The notes under the pieces were generated by a model, which did not search any database, had not been told where the DNA came from, and was given only the letters and a program-made list of their open reading frames with translations. Both the position numbers and the translations under genes were made by a program. A stretch of DNA of 64,000 nucleotides from SP5GCR1 sp965199685 (GTDB lineage: Bacteria > Pseudomonadota > Gammaproteobacteria > Poriferisulfidales > Oxydemutatoraceae): NCBI GenBank assembly GCA_965199685.1, contig OZ241323.1, positions 2,542,001-2,606,000 on the forward strand. Reading direction: 5' to 3'. Shown one piece after another: positions 54,841-63,629 of the stretch. Within the stretch, counting starts at the first letter, position 1. Each line of letters begins with the position of its first letter.

Positions 54841-55305
54841 CCTAAAGGTTTTGGATGATGATTGTAATATCTTTGCCTGTTCTGATCAGGCACAATTCAT
54901 TGAGAAAATGAAAGAGGCATTTCCTGGTAGAGTTTTTTCTAGGGAAATTAAGCGATCTTACGATAGCAATCCTATTCACAGGGGAGAACTTTTCAGTAAA
55001 CAACAAATGGAGGACTCACTAATGGATATCTTGATTTTATCAAGAACTCAGCTAATTTATACGACGGGGTCGTGGTTTGCGGAGATAGCTAGATTTTTCA
55101 ATCCTTCAATCAAAATTGTTTCTTTTCACTTATTATGGCGTAGATTTAAGTATCATCAGAAAATTGATAACTTTATTCCAGTACCTAAAGCTGCAGTGTT
55201 ACTTCAAAAACGAGACCATGATAAAAATGAAATTTCTAGTTAAATTAGTAAGCAGCAGGTAGTCGGAAAATATTTTTGACGTGTTGCAGTTACGCTCGTA
55301 CTATT

Positions 55306-55956
55306 CTAAACTTTATGTGAGGAGTAAGCGTTTTTGGATGTTGCTAAAGTCGTCATGCGTCTTAATGTTTGATCCTTTCTTATGAAGTGATGATAGAGCG
55401 CGGCACCGGCGTGCAATGCGATTAAAACCCAAACTACCCAAGCTCCACTTTCTTTGTGAATGAAATCCATGATCGGCTCAAAACTTTCCCAATCCATGCC
55501 TAACCATTGTTCCACCAGCAATGAATAGAGGGCGGTATCAGAAAATTTGGGAATATCCACTAACAGAAAATAGTTTGCGTCTAGTTTTGTTCCCATATAA
55601 CCTGTTATCGGCATAATGATCATCACTGCGTAAAGCAGTCGGTGTACGTTACGGGCTGCAAAATGTTCAAACTTGGTTCCCGGAACCTTGTCGGGTGTTC
55701 TGTTCAGCAACTTCCATATAATGCGTAAAGCAACAAAAACAGCAATCGTTATCCCGAATGATAAGTGCATATGCAAGGCAATCATACTGGGTGTCAACTC
55801 CCCGGTTTGACTGAATGAATTATCAGTAAACCAATGACGATAATATACTGATACATAAGAGCCAAGAAATCCTAGCGCGACAATCCAGTGTAGGGCAATA
55901 GCACCTAGCCCATAGTAGTCTTTTGTATTTTTAATATCCAATTTTATGATCCTCAT
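55306..55956 (-). CDS. Cytochrome b561 family protein
   Basis: 216 residues, four membrane helices. ALHWIVALGFLG, ALHMHLSFGI, NVHRLLYAVMIIMPITGYMG and ALHAGAALYHHFI supply the haem-ligand histidines. A YceJ-type diheme cytochrome, likely moving electrons between quinone and a periplasmic partner. No obvious partner is adjacent. Confidence 0.88.
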   Translation of the reverse strand: MRIIKLDIKNTKDYYGLGAIALHWIVALGFLGSYVSVYYRHWFTDNSFSQTGELTPSMIALHMHLSFGITIAVFVALRIIWKLLNRTPDKVPGTKFEHFAARNVHRLLYAVMIIMPITGYMGTKLDANYFLLVDIPKFSDTALYSLLVEQWLGMDWESFEPIMDFIHKESGAWVVWVLIALHAGAALYHHFIRKDQTLRRMTTLATSKNAYSSHKV

Positions 55957-56060
55957 AAAAAAGGTTCATTATACAACATTAAAAATAAGTGAATAAACCC
56001 AGCTTTTAGGACATATTCACCTTTTTATTGCATATATTAGTGAATTGATATAATAAGAGA

Positions 56061-56942
56061 ATGGCTATTACTCAATCTTACAGAAAAAAAATCCAGACAT
56101 TGCGAGAAGAATATGCTTCTCTGAAAGAGGGCAAGGAATCTCTATTGGCTTTAATTGACGAGGCAGAGGTGTCGGAGAGTATCTATAACTCCAATGCTAT
56201 AGAAAACTCTACGCTGACCTTAAAAGATACTGAGAAAATTTTGCTGGAGATTGAATTATCTCGTCGTGTGTCGGTGCGCGAGTTGTTTGAGGCAAAAAAT
56301 TTGAATCGTGTTATTGCATATAAGCGAGACCAGGTAGGTAAGGTATCCTTGACGAAGGATCTAATCCTGCTTTTTCATCGCATGCTTTTGGGTGGTATTA
56401 ACGATGCCATCGCCGGACGTTTCCGACGGCAAGGTGAATATGTTCGGGTTGGTACGCATATTGCGCCCCCACCTGAACATGTGGAAAGGATGATGGAACA
56501 CACCCTGTTTATTTATGAGAACGACATAGACAGTTATTTTCTGGATAAAATTGCCCAATTTCATTTGGAGTTTGAGACCATACATCCGTTTTGTGACGGC
56601 AACGGTCGTATAGGTCGGGTGATTATCAACTTCCATTTATTGGAGTTGGGGTTTCCTAGAATCATTATTCGCAATAGAACAAAGCGCACATACTATCAGG
56701 CGTTTGATGAATATCGTCCCCACAAGCGGACAAGAACCATGGAGGTTATTGTGGCTTTAGGAATCATGGAAGCATTGCATAAACGCATCGCTTATTTACG
56801 AGGAGAAAATATTATCCGTTTGTCCGAATACATCGCACGAAACAAGCTCTCTCCATCGGCAGTAACCAACGCTGCCCGTCGCCAGACTATAGCTGCGTTT
56901 CGGGAAAAAGAGGTTTGGAAGATCGGAGAGAAATATCAATAG
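56061..56942 (+). CDS. Fic-domain protein with N-terminal inhibitory helix (class II)
   Basis: 293 residues. The Fic motif HPFCDGNGRIGR starts at catalytic His175 and is complete, so AMP transfer to a target protein is expected. The N-terminal SNAIEN (Ser44-Glu48-Asn49) matches the (S/T)xxxE(G/N) inhibitory motif, placing it in class II (self-inhibited). A C-terminal winged-helix-like region follows (about 230-293). The target is unknown. It lies 11 bases before rluC, perhaps co-transcribed. Confidence 0.9.
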   Translation: MAITQSYRKKIQTLREEYASLKEGKESLLALIDEAEVSESIYNSNAIENSTLTLKDTEKILLEIELSRRVSVRELFEAKNLNRVIAYKRDQVGKVSLTKDLILLFHRMLLGGINDAIAGRFRRQGEYVRVGTHIAPPPEHVERMMEHTLFIYENDIDSYFLDKIAQFHLEFETIHPFCDGNGRIGRVIINFHLLELGFPRIIIRNRTKRTYYQAFDEYRPHKRTRTMEVIVALGIMEALHKRIAYLRGENIIRLSEYIARNKLSPSAVTNAARRQTIAAFREKEVWKIGEKYQ

Positions 56943-56953
56943 CGTTCACAACT

Positions 56954-57874
56954 ATGACAGTTTCATCTAAAAAGCAAAGTGTTCGTTATATCGAAGTATC
57001 AGAGGTGCACGCCCGGCAGCGCATCGATAATTTCTTGTTTAGAGAATATAAGAATATACCGAAGAGTTATATTTACCGGGTTATTCGTTCGGGTGAAGTG
57101 CGTGTCAATAGTGGTCGTGTGTCACCTTCTTATAAGTTATCCGCCGGCGATCAAATACGAATACCGCCGGTTGCGCACACCTCGCCTGCTCCTCCTTCTT
57201 TGTCGGATGCCGATGCCGATGCGCTCTTAAAGTGCATTATTTTTGAGGATGACGAAATGTTGGTTATAGATAAGCCTGCATATCTTGTGGTGCACACTGG
57301 CACTACACACAGTTTTGGTTTGATAGACTTGCTCAAACATAAATACTCCGATGATATAGGTCTGGTGCATCGTCTTGATAAGGATACCAGCGGTTGTCTT
57401 ATCGTTGCGAAGTCTCGCCCTGTCTTGCTTCGCTTGCAAAAGTTGTTTCGCGAATCACAGGTTGAGAAGATTTATCAGGTTTTAGTGGTCGGGCGATGGC
57501 AGAAACCACGTCGTGTTTCGATGCCTTTGCGCCGTGTGGTACAGAAGCAAACGGTAACCGAAGACGGCAAGCATGCCATCACTGATTTTACCGTCCTCCG
57601 CTCGTTCAAAGACTATAGCTTAATGTCTGTATCACTGATTACCGGGCGCACGCATCAGATCCGCGTTCATGCCGCACATTGTGGGCATCCCGTTGCTGGC
57701 GATAACAAGTATGGAGATTTTTCGAACAACCGTAAGCTCGCCCAGCTGGGTCTCAAGCGAATTTTTTTACATGCACATAAGGTATCATTCAAGTGGCGTG
57801 AAAAAAGGTTGTCGTTTGAAGCTCCGCTACCCGATTCCTTGCAAAAGCTAATAGAGCGGTTAGATAGAGCCTAG
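56954..57874 (+). CDS. rluC: 23S rRNA pseudouridine synthase RluC
   Basis: 306 residues from the ATG at 56954; the frame extends further upstream, overlapping fic. An S4 RNA-binding domain (RIDNFLFREYKNIPKSYIYR) is followed by the RluA-type catalytic core HRLDKDTSGCLIVAKS with Asp142, and RTHQIRVHAAHCGHP. Modifies 23S rRNA near the peptidyl centre. rluC-sppA-maf is a common gammaproteobacterial order. Confidence 0.92.
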   Translation: MTVSSKKQSVRYIEVSEVHARQRIDNFLFREYKNIPKSYIYRVIRSGEVRVNSGRVSPSYKLSAGDQIRIPPVAHTSPAPPSLSDADADALLKCIIFEDDEMLVIDKPAYLVVHTGTTHSFGLIDLLKHKYSDDIGLVHRLDKDTSGCLIVAKSRPVLLRLQKLFRESQVEKIYQVLVVGRWQKPRRVSMPLRRVVQKQTVTEDGKHAITDFTVLRSFKDYSLMSVSLITGRTHQIRVHAAHCGHPVAGDNKYGDFSNNRKLAQLGLKRIFLHAHKVSFKWREKRLSFEAPLPDSLQKLIERLDRA

Positions 57875-57954
57875 TTTTGATATAAAATGATAAAGCTACT
57901 TGATGCGAGACAACATGTCTAGCAGTAGATCAATAAACATCAAAGAGGATCAAA

Positions 57955-58941
57955 ATGGATATCAAAGATCAATCAAACACTCCTTCGGAAGACTCCAATC
58001 CGTCTTCCGGTAACGAGCGGTGGGCGCAAAACACATTGCGTTCCTTGCTTGACGATTATTTACAAGAGCAACGGCGGGCGAGGCGATGGGGCATTTTTTA
58101 TAAGCTACTAATCGTCGGTATCATCGTTGCATTGATAGTGTCGGTGGAACCGCCTAAGGGTATACAACCGGCGATACTGGAAGAGCATACTGCGCTGGTC
58201 AAATTGGAAGGTCCGATTATTGAAGGCACACCGGCTGCGGCAAGCGATGTAATAGAGACTTTGCAAGAAGCATACGAGAGCGAAAGTGCCAAAGCCGTCA
58301 TCTTGCAGATTAATAGTCCGGGCGGCAGTCCTGTGCAAAGTGCTCAAATCAGCGACGAGATTTTACGCCTGCGTTCTGAATACACCGACAAGCCGTGCTA
58401 TGTGGTCATTACCGATATCGGAGCATCAGGTGCCTATTATGTCGCAGCGATTGCCGACGGAATTTATGCCGACAAGGCGAGTCTGGTCGGTTCTATTGGT
58501 GTTATTTTCAATGGGTTTGGCTTAGTTGACGCAATCCATAAGTTGGGTATAGAACGTCGCGTGCAGAAGGCGGGAGAATATAAAGATATGCTAGATCCTT
58601 TTGCAGACACCAACCCAGTTGTAAACGCGCACATGCAAAAGTTATTGGATCAAGTGCATCAACAATTTATCAGCCGTGTTAAACAAGGGCGCGGCGACAA
58701 GCTCGCCGCAACCGACAGCCAGTTATTTTCGGGCTTGATATGGACCGGCGAGGAAGCCAAGGAATTGGGCTTGATAGATAATTTTGCCTCTGCCCAGCAA
58801 GTTGCAAGAGAAATCGTCGGAGCTGAAAAAATAGTGGTCTATCAGCCACAGCAGAATCTGCTAGATAGGGTTGTCAATAGACTGGGCACCCATATCGGCA
58901 ACATGCTGTTATGGCGATTTCAAACCCCGTCTTTATATTAG
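57955..58941 (+). CDS. sppA: Signal peptide peptidase SppA (36 kDa type)
   Basis: 328 residues. One membrane helix (about 45-63), then the ClpP-like fold: INSPGGSP, IGASGAYYVAA with nucleophile Ser158, and AGEYKDMLDPF with Lys210. The 52-residue spacing equals that of the known Ser/Lys dyad. Degrades cleaved signal peptides in the membrane. Its stop overlaps that of maf on the other strand by 4 bases. Confidence 0.93.
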   Translation: MDIKDQSNTPSEDSNPSSGNERWAQNTLRSLLDDYLQEQRRARRWGIFYKLLIVGIIVALIVSVEPPKGIQPAILEEHTALVKLEGPIIEGTPAAASDVIETLQEAYESESAKAVILQINSPGGSPVQSAQISDEILRLRSEYTDKPCYVVITDIGASGAYYVAAIADGIYADKASLVGSIGVIFNGFGLVDAIHKLGIERRVQKAGEYKDMLDPFADTNPVVNAHMQKLLDQVHQQFISRVKQGRGDKLAATDSQLFSGLIWTGEEAKELGLIDNFASAQQVAREIVGAEKIVVYQPQQNLLDRVVNRLGTHIGNMLLWRFQTPSLY

Positions 58942-59540
58942 GATGTGGCTAATAACGGCACGCCGTTCTGCTCTAACATTTGAGAAAGCGTAATCAGGGG
59001 TAGCCCCAACATTGCGCTTGGGTCAGTGCTTTCCATCCGTTCGCATAGCGTAATTCCCAAACCTTCGGAACGATGGCTACCGCAACAATCAAAAGGTTGT
59101 TCTATACGCACATAAGCCTCTATTTGGTTGGTGCTGAAAGCGCGATAGTGTATGTGTGTTAGCACGCTCTCATATGTGCAGTGTTGATTTTCGGTATTGA
59201 GCAAGCACAAGCCAGTATGAAATATAACCTCTTTGCCGGAACACATCGCAAGTTGCTTACACGCTTGTTCGGCGTTATTGGGTTTGCCGATGATATGACC
59301 GTCAACCTCGCCGCATTGATCGGAGCCTATGATTAAGGCGTTTTGATAACTACTTGCTACCGCGCGCGCTTTGGCGCACGAAAGACGCTTTGCCAACTCC
59401 GCAGCTTGTTCGCCTTGATACGCTGTCTCGTCAATATCCGCCGCATTGGTTATAAACTCAAGTTTCAGACGCTTCAACAGCTGATAGCGGGATTTAGAAC
59501 CGGAAGCTAGTACGATAATCGGTTTTTGATCTGTCATCAT
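58938..59540 (-). CDS. maf: Maf/YceF-type nucleotide pyrophosphatase
   Basis: 200 residues. VLASGSKSRYQLLKRL is the Maf signature; IIGSDQCGEVDG and CCGSHRSEGLGI complete the active-site set. YceF-type members remove m7GTP and related nucleotides. It lies beside rluC and sppA, as YceF does in related genomes. It is convergent with sppA. Confidence 0.9.
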   Translation of the reverse strand: MMTDQKPIIVLASGSKSRYQLLKRLKLEFITNAADIDETAYQGEQAAELAKRLSCAKARAVASSYQNALIIGSDQCGEVDGHIIGKPNNAEQACKQLAMCSGKEVIFHTGLCLLNTENQHCTYESVLTHIHYRAFSTNQIEAYVRIEQPFDCCGSHRSEGLGITLCERMESTDPSAMLGLPLITLSQMLEQNGVPLLATS

Positions 59541-60000
59541 GGATTTTAATTGATTGAACAGGGTGATATTCTACCCTACGGACGCATCAAATTTGTGTGA
59601 CATTGTGCAGAACCTCAACGTAAACTACATGTGGGACTGTTGAAAAAGTATTTCAGGCACCGTAGGAGGTAATTGTCTAGTGCAGAACCACCACAACCAC
59701 CCCGTCAGGCTTCGCCTGCCACCCCTCCAAAGGAGGGGAATGTACCAATGCAGATACTTTTTCAACAGCCCCATGTTAGCCCTCCCCTACAGGTGGTTAT
59801 CATAAATTGAATGGCGCAAGTGGATATTGCATTTTGTAATGCATGCATTTAGCAGTCATGTTGAGGTTCTGAACAAAGTCACGCCGATTGACCTACTGGC
59901 TCAATCGGCGATTCTACTTGTGCGATGGCGGTACTTTGTCAACAGCCCCAAGTGAATATTTTGTGTGCCGATTTTGAACGGTACCTCTTATAATAAATAA
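59541..60000. repeat. Repeat block between maf and suhB
   Basis: A MITE-like element, 59634-59770, with ends GGACTGTTGAAAAAGTA and TACTTTTTCAACAGCC. Inside are an AGGCTTCGCCT hairpin and CCCCTCC/GGAGGGG. A half copy of the stem-loop flank (TGTGACATTGTGCAGAACC) lies before it. After it, at 59862-59925, is the full module with stem-loop CGCCGATTGA/TCAATCGGCG (59882-59910), then another end TACTTTGTCAACAGCCCC. No gene seen. Confidence 0.85.
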
Positions 60001-60789
60001 ATGGCTTCACAACTTCATATTGCCGAAAAGGCGGCACTTGCCGCCGGTAGCATTATTGCCCGCAATGCTAATTTCATAAACAAAATTGATATCAAACATA
60101 AATCGGCCAACAATCCGGTCAGTAGCGTAGACCTTGCTTGTGAGCAGGAAATTATAGAGATTATCCAAAAAGCATATCCGGAACATTCAATTATGACTGA
60201 GGAAAGCGGTTTATTGGATAAAGATCCTGAGTGGCAGTGGGTGGTAGATCCTCTAGACGGCACGACTAACTTTATCAGAGGATTCCCGCATTGTGCGGTG
60301 TCTATCGCCTTAAAGCATAAGGGCTTGGTAATTTTGGGTGTAATATACGATCCTTTTAAGAACGAATTATTTACCGCGGCAAAAGGTGAAGGAGCAACCT
60401 TGAATAGACGCAGGATACGTGTTTCTGACCATACACAGATAGCAGGGTCAATGTTGGGAACTGGACTCCCTTTTTGGCTGGATAAAAATCTGGAACACGA
60501 TATAGAAGTACTGAATACGCTACTGAAGGAAGGTGTGCATGTGCGTCGCGCCGGGGCTGCTGCGTTGGATATCGCTTATGTTGCTTGCGGACGTTTTGAC
60601 GGATTTTGGGAGTTTGGTTTATCGCCGTGGGATATCGCTGCTGGAGAAATCATCGTCAAAGAAGCCGGTGGCTTGGTAGGTGAGACTAACGGTGGTGTAA
60701 AACATTTAAGCTCTGGTAACATATTAGCTGCTAACGCGAAGCTGTTTAAGACCATTTTGGCAAAAATAAGCAAGCTCAAAAGTGTTTAG
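60001..60789 (+). CDS. suhB: Inositol-1-monophosphatase family protein
   Basis: 262 residues. Metal-binding motifs are TEESG (about 70), DPLDGTTNF and SPWDIAAG. The enzyme removes phosphate from inositol monophosphate; SuhB also takes part in ribosomal RNA transcription in E. coli. It stands directly behind the repeat block, with no clear Shine-Dalgarno. Confidence 0.92.
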   Translation: MASQLHIAEKAALAAGSIIARNANFINKIDIKHKSANNPVSSVDLACEQEIIEIIQKAYPEHSIMTEESGLLDKDPEWQWVVDPLDGTTNFIRGFPHCAVSIALKHKGLVILGVIYDPFKNELFTAAKGEGATLNRRRIRVSDHTQIAGSMLGTGLPFWLDKNLEHDIEVLNTLLKEGVHVRRAGAAALDIAYVACGRFDGFWEFGLSPWDIAAGEIIVKEAGGLVGETNGGVKHLSSGNILAANAKLFKTILAKISKLKSV

Positions 60790-60824
60790 CTCATAGAGAA
60801 ATTCACAACTTTTAGAGATTATAA

Positions 60825-61937
60825 ATGACAACACAGACCTCCGAAATAACGTTGAGACATTGCATACAAAAGGTTGCCACGGGTCCCGAATATAGCAAGG
60901 ATTTGAACTTTGAAGAATCGTACTCGGCAATGCGACAAATACTAGATGATTCGGTAGACCTAGTGCAAGCTGGCGTTTTTCTGATTGCACTGAGAATGAA
61001 GCGAGAAACCCAAGACGAGAACAAAGGTGCATTGCAGGCTATTCGAGAGACGATGGATATTGTTTCGGCTCCGGTTAAAACCGTTTTGGATATTGCCGAT
61101 CCGTACGATGGCTTCCTAAGACATCTGCCGATGTCGCCTTTCTTGCCTGCAGTGCTGGCTTCGTGCGAAATCCCTACCTTTACCCACGGCATAGAGTTGG
61201 TGGGTCCTAAATACGGTGTGACATACGCCAAAATTCTGAGAGCTGCGGGCATAAAAACTGATCGGACGACACAAGATGCTGCCGAATTATTAGGCGATGT
61301 GGGTTGGGCTTATGTTGACCAGAGTCAATTTTGTCCATCGTTGCATAGGCTCGAATCGCTACGCAGCAGAATTGTCAAACGTCCTCTGCTAACGACAATA
61401 GAAGTTCTGCTAAGCCCGATCAGAGGGAGAGAAAAAACACATTATGTTACCGGGTATGTTCATAAAGCATACCCACCTGTCTATCTAGATTTAGCGCGTT
61501 TTTTATCTTTTGACTCTGCAGCGGTGGTGAAAGGCAACGAAGGAGGAATTATACCTTCGTTAAAACAGCCGTCGCGTCTGTTTGAATATCACGGGGATGG
61601 AGAGATACAGCCGCGAGAGCTAGATTCCGATAGTTGTGGGAGGAAACAAACCGTCAGAGCGGTTCCGGTTCCGGACGATCTGCCTGAGGCATCAGTGCAA
61701 AACGACGATATTGGTGCCACCATAGATGTAGATAGTATGGCAGCGATTACTGCCGAAATCGGCATCCGTGCCTTAAAAGGTGAAAAAGGCATAGCACTTG
61801 ACAGCCTAATCTATGGAGGTGCTATTATATTGTCTCACTTGCGCAAGCAAACATCTTTGAACGAAGCTGCAAAAACGATTGCCAAACAAATCGACAACGG
61901 CGAAGCATACGCTCGTTTTAAGGCAGCACTTGATTAA
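60825..61937 (+). CDS. TrpD2-like (anthranilate phosphoribosyltransferase-related) protein
   Basis: 370 residues, related to TrpD but with changed motifs. VVKGNEGGIIPSL and YAKILRAAGI mark the nucleoside-phosphorylase-like fold. True TrpD catalytic signatures are incomplete, and no other trp gene is near, so it is more likely TrpD2/YbiB-type, known to bind nucleic acid in E. coli. The next small gene follows by 17 bases. Confidence 0.72.
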   Translation: MTTQTSEITLRHCIQKVATGPEYSKDLNFEESYSAMRQILDDSVDLVQAGVFLIALRMKRETQDENKGALQAIRETMDIVSAPVKTVLDIADPYDGFLRHLPMSPFLPAVLASCEIPTFTHGIELVGPKYGVTYAKILRAAGIKTDRTTQDAAELLGDVGWAYVDQSQFCPSLHRLESLRSRIVKRPLLTTIEVLLSPIRGREKTHYVTGYVHKAYPPVYLDLARFLSFDSAAVVKGNEGGIIPSLKQPSRLFEYHGDGEIQPRELDSDSCGRKQTVRAVPVPDDLPEASVQNDDIGATIDVDSMAAITAEIGIRALKGEKGIALDSLIYGGAIILSHLRKQTSLNEAAKTIAKQIDNGEAYARFKAALD

Positions 61938-61954
61938 TATAGAGAAGGAGAAAC

Positions 61955-62146
61955 ATGGACAAGTTTTATAGAGAAGCTACGACTAAAATGGAAGAAGCGG
62001 GTGTTCAACCCGACTATATCATTGGCTGGCAAATCGGTTATTTGGGGCATCCTGAGCGCGAAGAACAGCGCGCAAGCGATGCTTATACAGCAGGCTACAA
62101 AGACGGCTCGGAAAAGTCTTTAGATAATTTTTCGGCCTGGGTGTAG
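61955..62146 (+). CDS. 63-residue hypothetical protein after the TrpD2-like gene
   Basis: Small soluble acidic protein: MDKFYREATTKMEEAGVQPD, then WQIGYLGHPEREEQR and AYTAGYKDGSE. Preceded by GAGAAGGAG at good spacing. It looks conserved in character but I do not know a function. Probably co-transcribed with the TrpD2-like gene. Confidence 0.6.
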   Translation: MDKFYREATTKMEEAGVQPDYIIGWQIGYLGHPEREEQRASDAYTAGYKDGSEKSLDNFSAWV

Positions 62147-62619
62147 GGGCTAGCATACCCACCTAAGGTACCATTTTGCGCAACTCCAACCTTGTGCCAT
62201 TTCATTTATGATAACCACCGGTAGGGGAAGGCTAACATGAGGCTGTTGAAAAAGTGTCTGCATTAGTACATTCCCCTCCTGTGGAGGGGTGGCAGGCGAA
62301 GCCTGACGGGGGTGGTTGCAAAGGTTCTGCACAAAGTCACGCCGTTTGTGCTACTGCAACAAACGGCGGTTCTATTTTTCAACAGTCCCACATGCCCTCC
62401 CTAAAGTACCGTTCTGCACCAACAGAACCGCTTGCGCCACTTGGGTTTTGGTTCCCATAAATTGGATGGTGTACGAAGGATAATATACGACAAGCAATCA
62501 AGTTAAAATTCTGCACAACGTCATGCCGATTGACCTACTAGCTCAATCGGCGGTTCTACTTTTATAATGGCAGTACTTTTTCAGCAGCCTCGAATCTATC
62601 ACTTGAATGAGATTAGAAT
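62147..62619. repeat. Repeat block with two stem-loop modules
   Basis: MITE-like element 62241-62388 (ends GGCTGTTGAAAAAGTG and TTTTTCAACAGTCCC) holding CCCCTCC/GGAGGGG, AGGCGAAGCCT and stem-loop CGCCGTTTGT/ACAAACGGCG (62340-62368). It is followed by a stretch identical in layout to 63431-63611, with stem-loop GCCGATTGA/TCAATCGGC (62525-62551). It closes with TACTTTTTCAGCAGCC. No gene seen. Confidence 0.85.
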
Positions 62620-63012
62620 CTATGTGAAGAATTCCATCAGCAACATTATGAAACTAATTGAGCCGATGATAACCCCGGCATTAATCATTTGCTGTTTCAC
62701 CATTCGGGTTTCCAGTTCGGCAATTTCTACTCTAAGACCATCGATATCTCTTTTTGTAGCCATGCGCGCTTCTATATCCTTGATATCGGCTTTGGTTGCC
62801 ATATCCTTGATATCGGCTTTGGTTGCCATATCCTTGATATCGGCTTTGGTTGCCATATCCTTGATATCATCCTTGGTTGCCATATTTTTGATGGCTTCCT
62901 TGATGTTTATATCGTTGGCATAAACCAAACTATCTGTTGTCATACGTGCTTCCTCTTTGCTTACACCGGGAATTTTTGTCAGTGTTTTATGTATAATCTC
63001 TTTATGAACCAT
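62620..63012 (-). CDS. Small coiled-coil/membrane protein (DUF1640-like), copy 3 with tandem repeats
   Basis: 130 residues from the ATG at 63012, with GGAGGT upstream. The coiled-coil is built of 9-residue repeats (IKDMATKAD) encoded by 27-base tandem units, followed by LETRMVKQQ and a C-terminal membrane helix (AGVIIGSISFIMLLMEFF). It shares its coiled-coil motif and tail layout with the genes at 41087 and 43907. Function unknown. Confidence 0.75.
   Translation of the reverse strand: MVHKEIIHKTLTKIPGVSKEEARMTTDSLVYANDINIKEAIKNMATKDDIKDMATKADIKDMATKADIKDMATKADIKDIEARMATKRDIDGLRVEIAELETRMVKQQMINAGVIIGSISFIMLLMEFFT
62774..62881. repeat. 27-base tandem repeat inside copy 3
   Basis: Four units of 27 bases (62774-62800, 62801-62827, 62828-62854, 62855-62881, the last varied). 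They are in frame, adding nine residues per unit, so length can change without breaking the gene. Confidence 0.9.
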
Positions 63013-63018
63013 AATCAC

Positions 63019-63629
63019 TACCTCCGTATATTATATGAAAATCCCCACTTTACAACCTTTAAAAACCTGATTTTTACCATTCCGATAAACCGACCTATCT
63101 TTCCGACGAACGGCATAAACGAAAGTTGGTATGGGGTTGTTGAAGAAGTATGTGATGCACCGTAGGGGCAGAATAGAGCCGCCGATTGAGCCAGTAGGTC
63201 AATCAGCATTTCGTGTGTCCGCCCTAAAGTTTAGTACTTGTACAAACAATCTATTCGGGGGCTGTTGAAAAAATATTTCATGCACCGTAGGGGAGGGTAA
63301 CATGGGACTGTTGAAAAAGTGTTTCATGCACTCGCAAAGGATAATTGTCTAGTGCAGAACCACCACAACCACCCCGTCAGGCTTCGCCTGCCACCCCTCC
63401 AAAGGAGGGGAATGTACTATGCAGACACTTTTTCAACAGTCCCACATGCCCTCCTTAAAGTACCGTTCTGCACCAACAGAACCGCTTGCGCCACTTGGGT
63501 TTTGGTTCCCATAAATTGGATGGCGTACGAAGGATAATGTACGACAAGCAATCAAGTTAAAGTTCTGCACAATGTCACGCCGATTGACCTACCGTCTCAA
63601 TCGGCGGTTCTGTTTATGCAAAATGCACT
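63019..63629. repeat. Repeat block between copy 3 and the sulfotransferase
   Basis: Contains the stem-loop GCCGATTGA/TCAATCAGC (63181-63207, reverse type), two close MITE ends (about 63259 and 63305), and a MITE-like element 63305-63442 nearly identical to 59634-59770. Then 63431-63611, a 181-base copy of 62377-62557 without length changes, ends with stem-loop CGCCGATTGA/TCAATCGGCG (63578-63606). No gene seen. Confidence 0.85.

Larger units (their letters stand above)
52873..55243 (+). pseudogene. Fucosyltransferase-like (GT23/NodZ-type) gene split by an IS256-family element
   Basis: The 5' part (52873 to about 53524) encodes ...NWVGIHYRGTDI...ENYVAYLK. The 3' part (about 54841-55243) encodes ...LKVLDDDCNIFACSDQ... 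and ...ILSRTQLIYTTGSWFAEIARF. Joining them at the duplicated CCTAAA(A/G)G gives one continuous frame, YVAYLKVLDDDCNIF. HYRGTD, the CSDQ block and the serine-rich SRTQLIYTTGSWF loop resemble the GT23-type fucosyltransferase fold. ATG at 52873, with GGGGAAAG upstream. Inactive as it stands. Confidence 0.7.

Noticed and set aside
60825..61937. True anthranilate phosphoribosyltransferase (trpD)
   Set aside because: Catalytic TrpD motifs are incomplete and no trp genes are near; TrpD2-like is safer.
62254..62460. Small frames inside the repeat blocks, also near 32889, 59700 and 63319
   Set aside because: They follow the repeat sequence and its hairpins, and similar frames recur wherever the repeat does.
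62774..62881. 27-base tandem repeats resembling a CRISPR array
   Set aside because: The units are contiguous with no spacers and lie in frame inside a coiled-coil gene.
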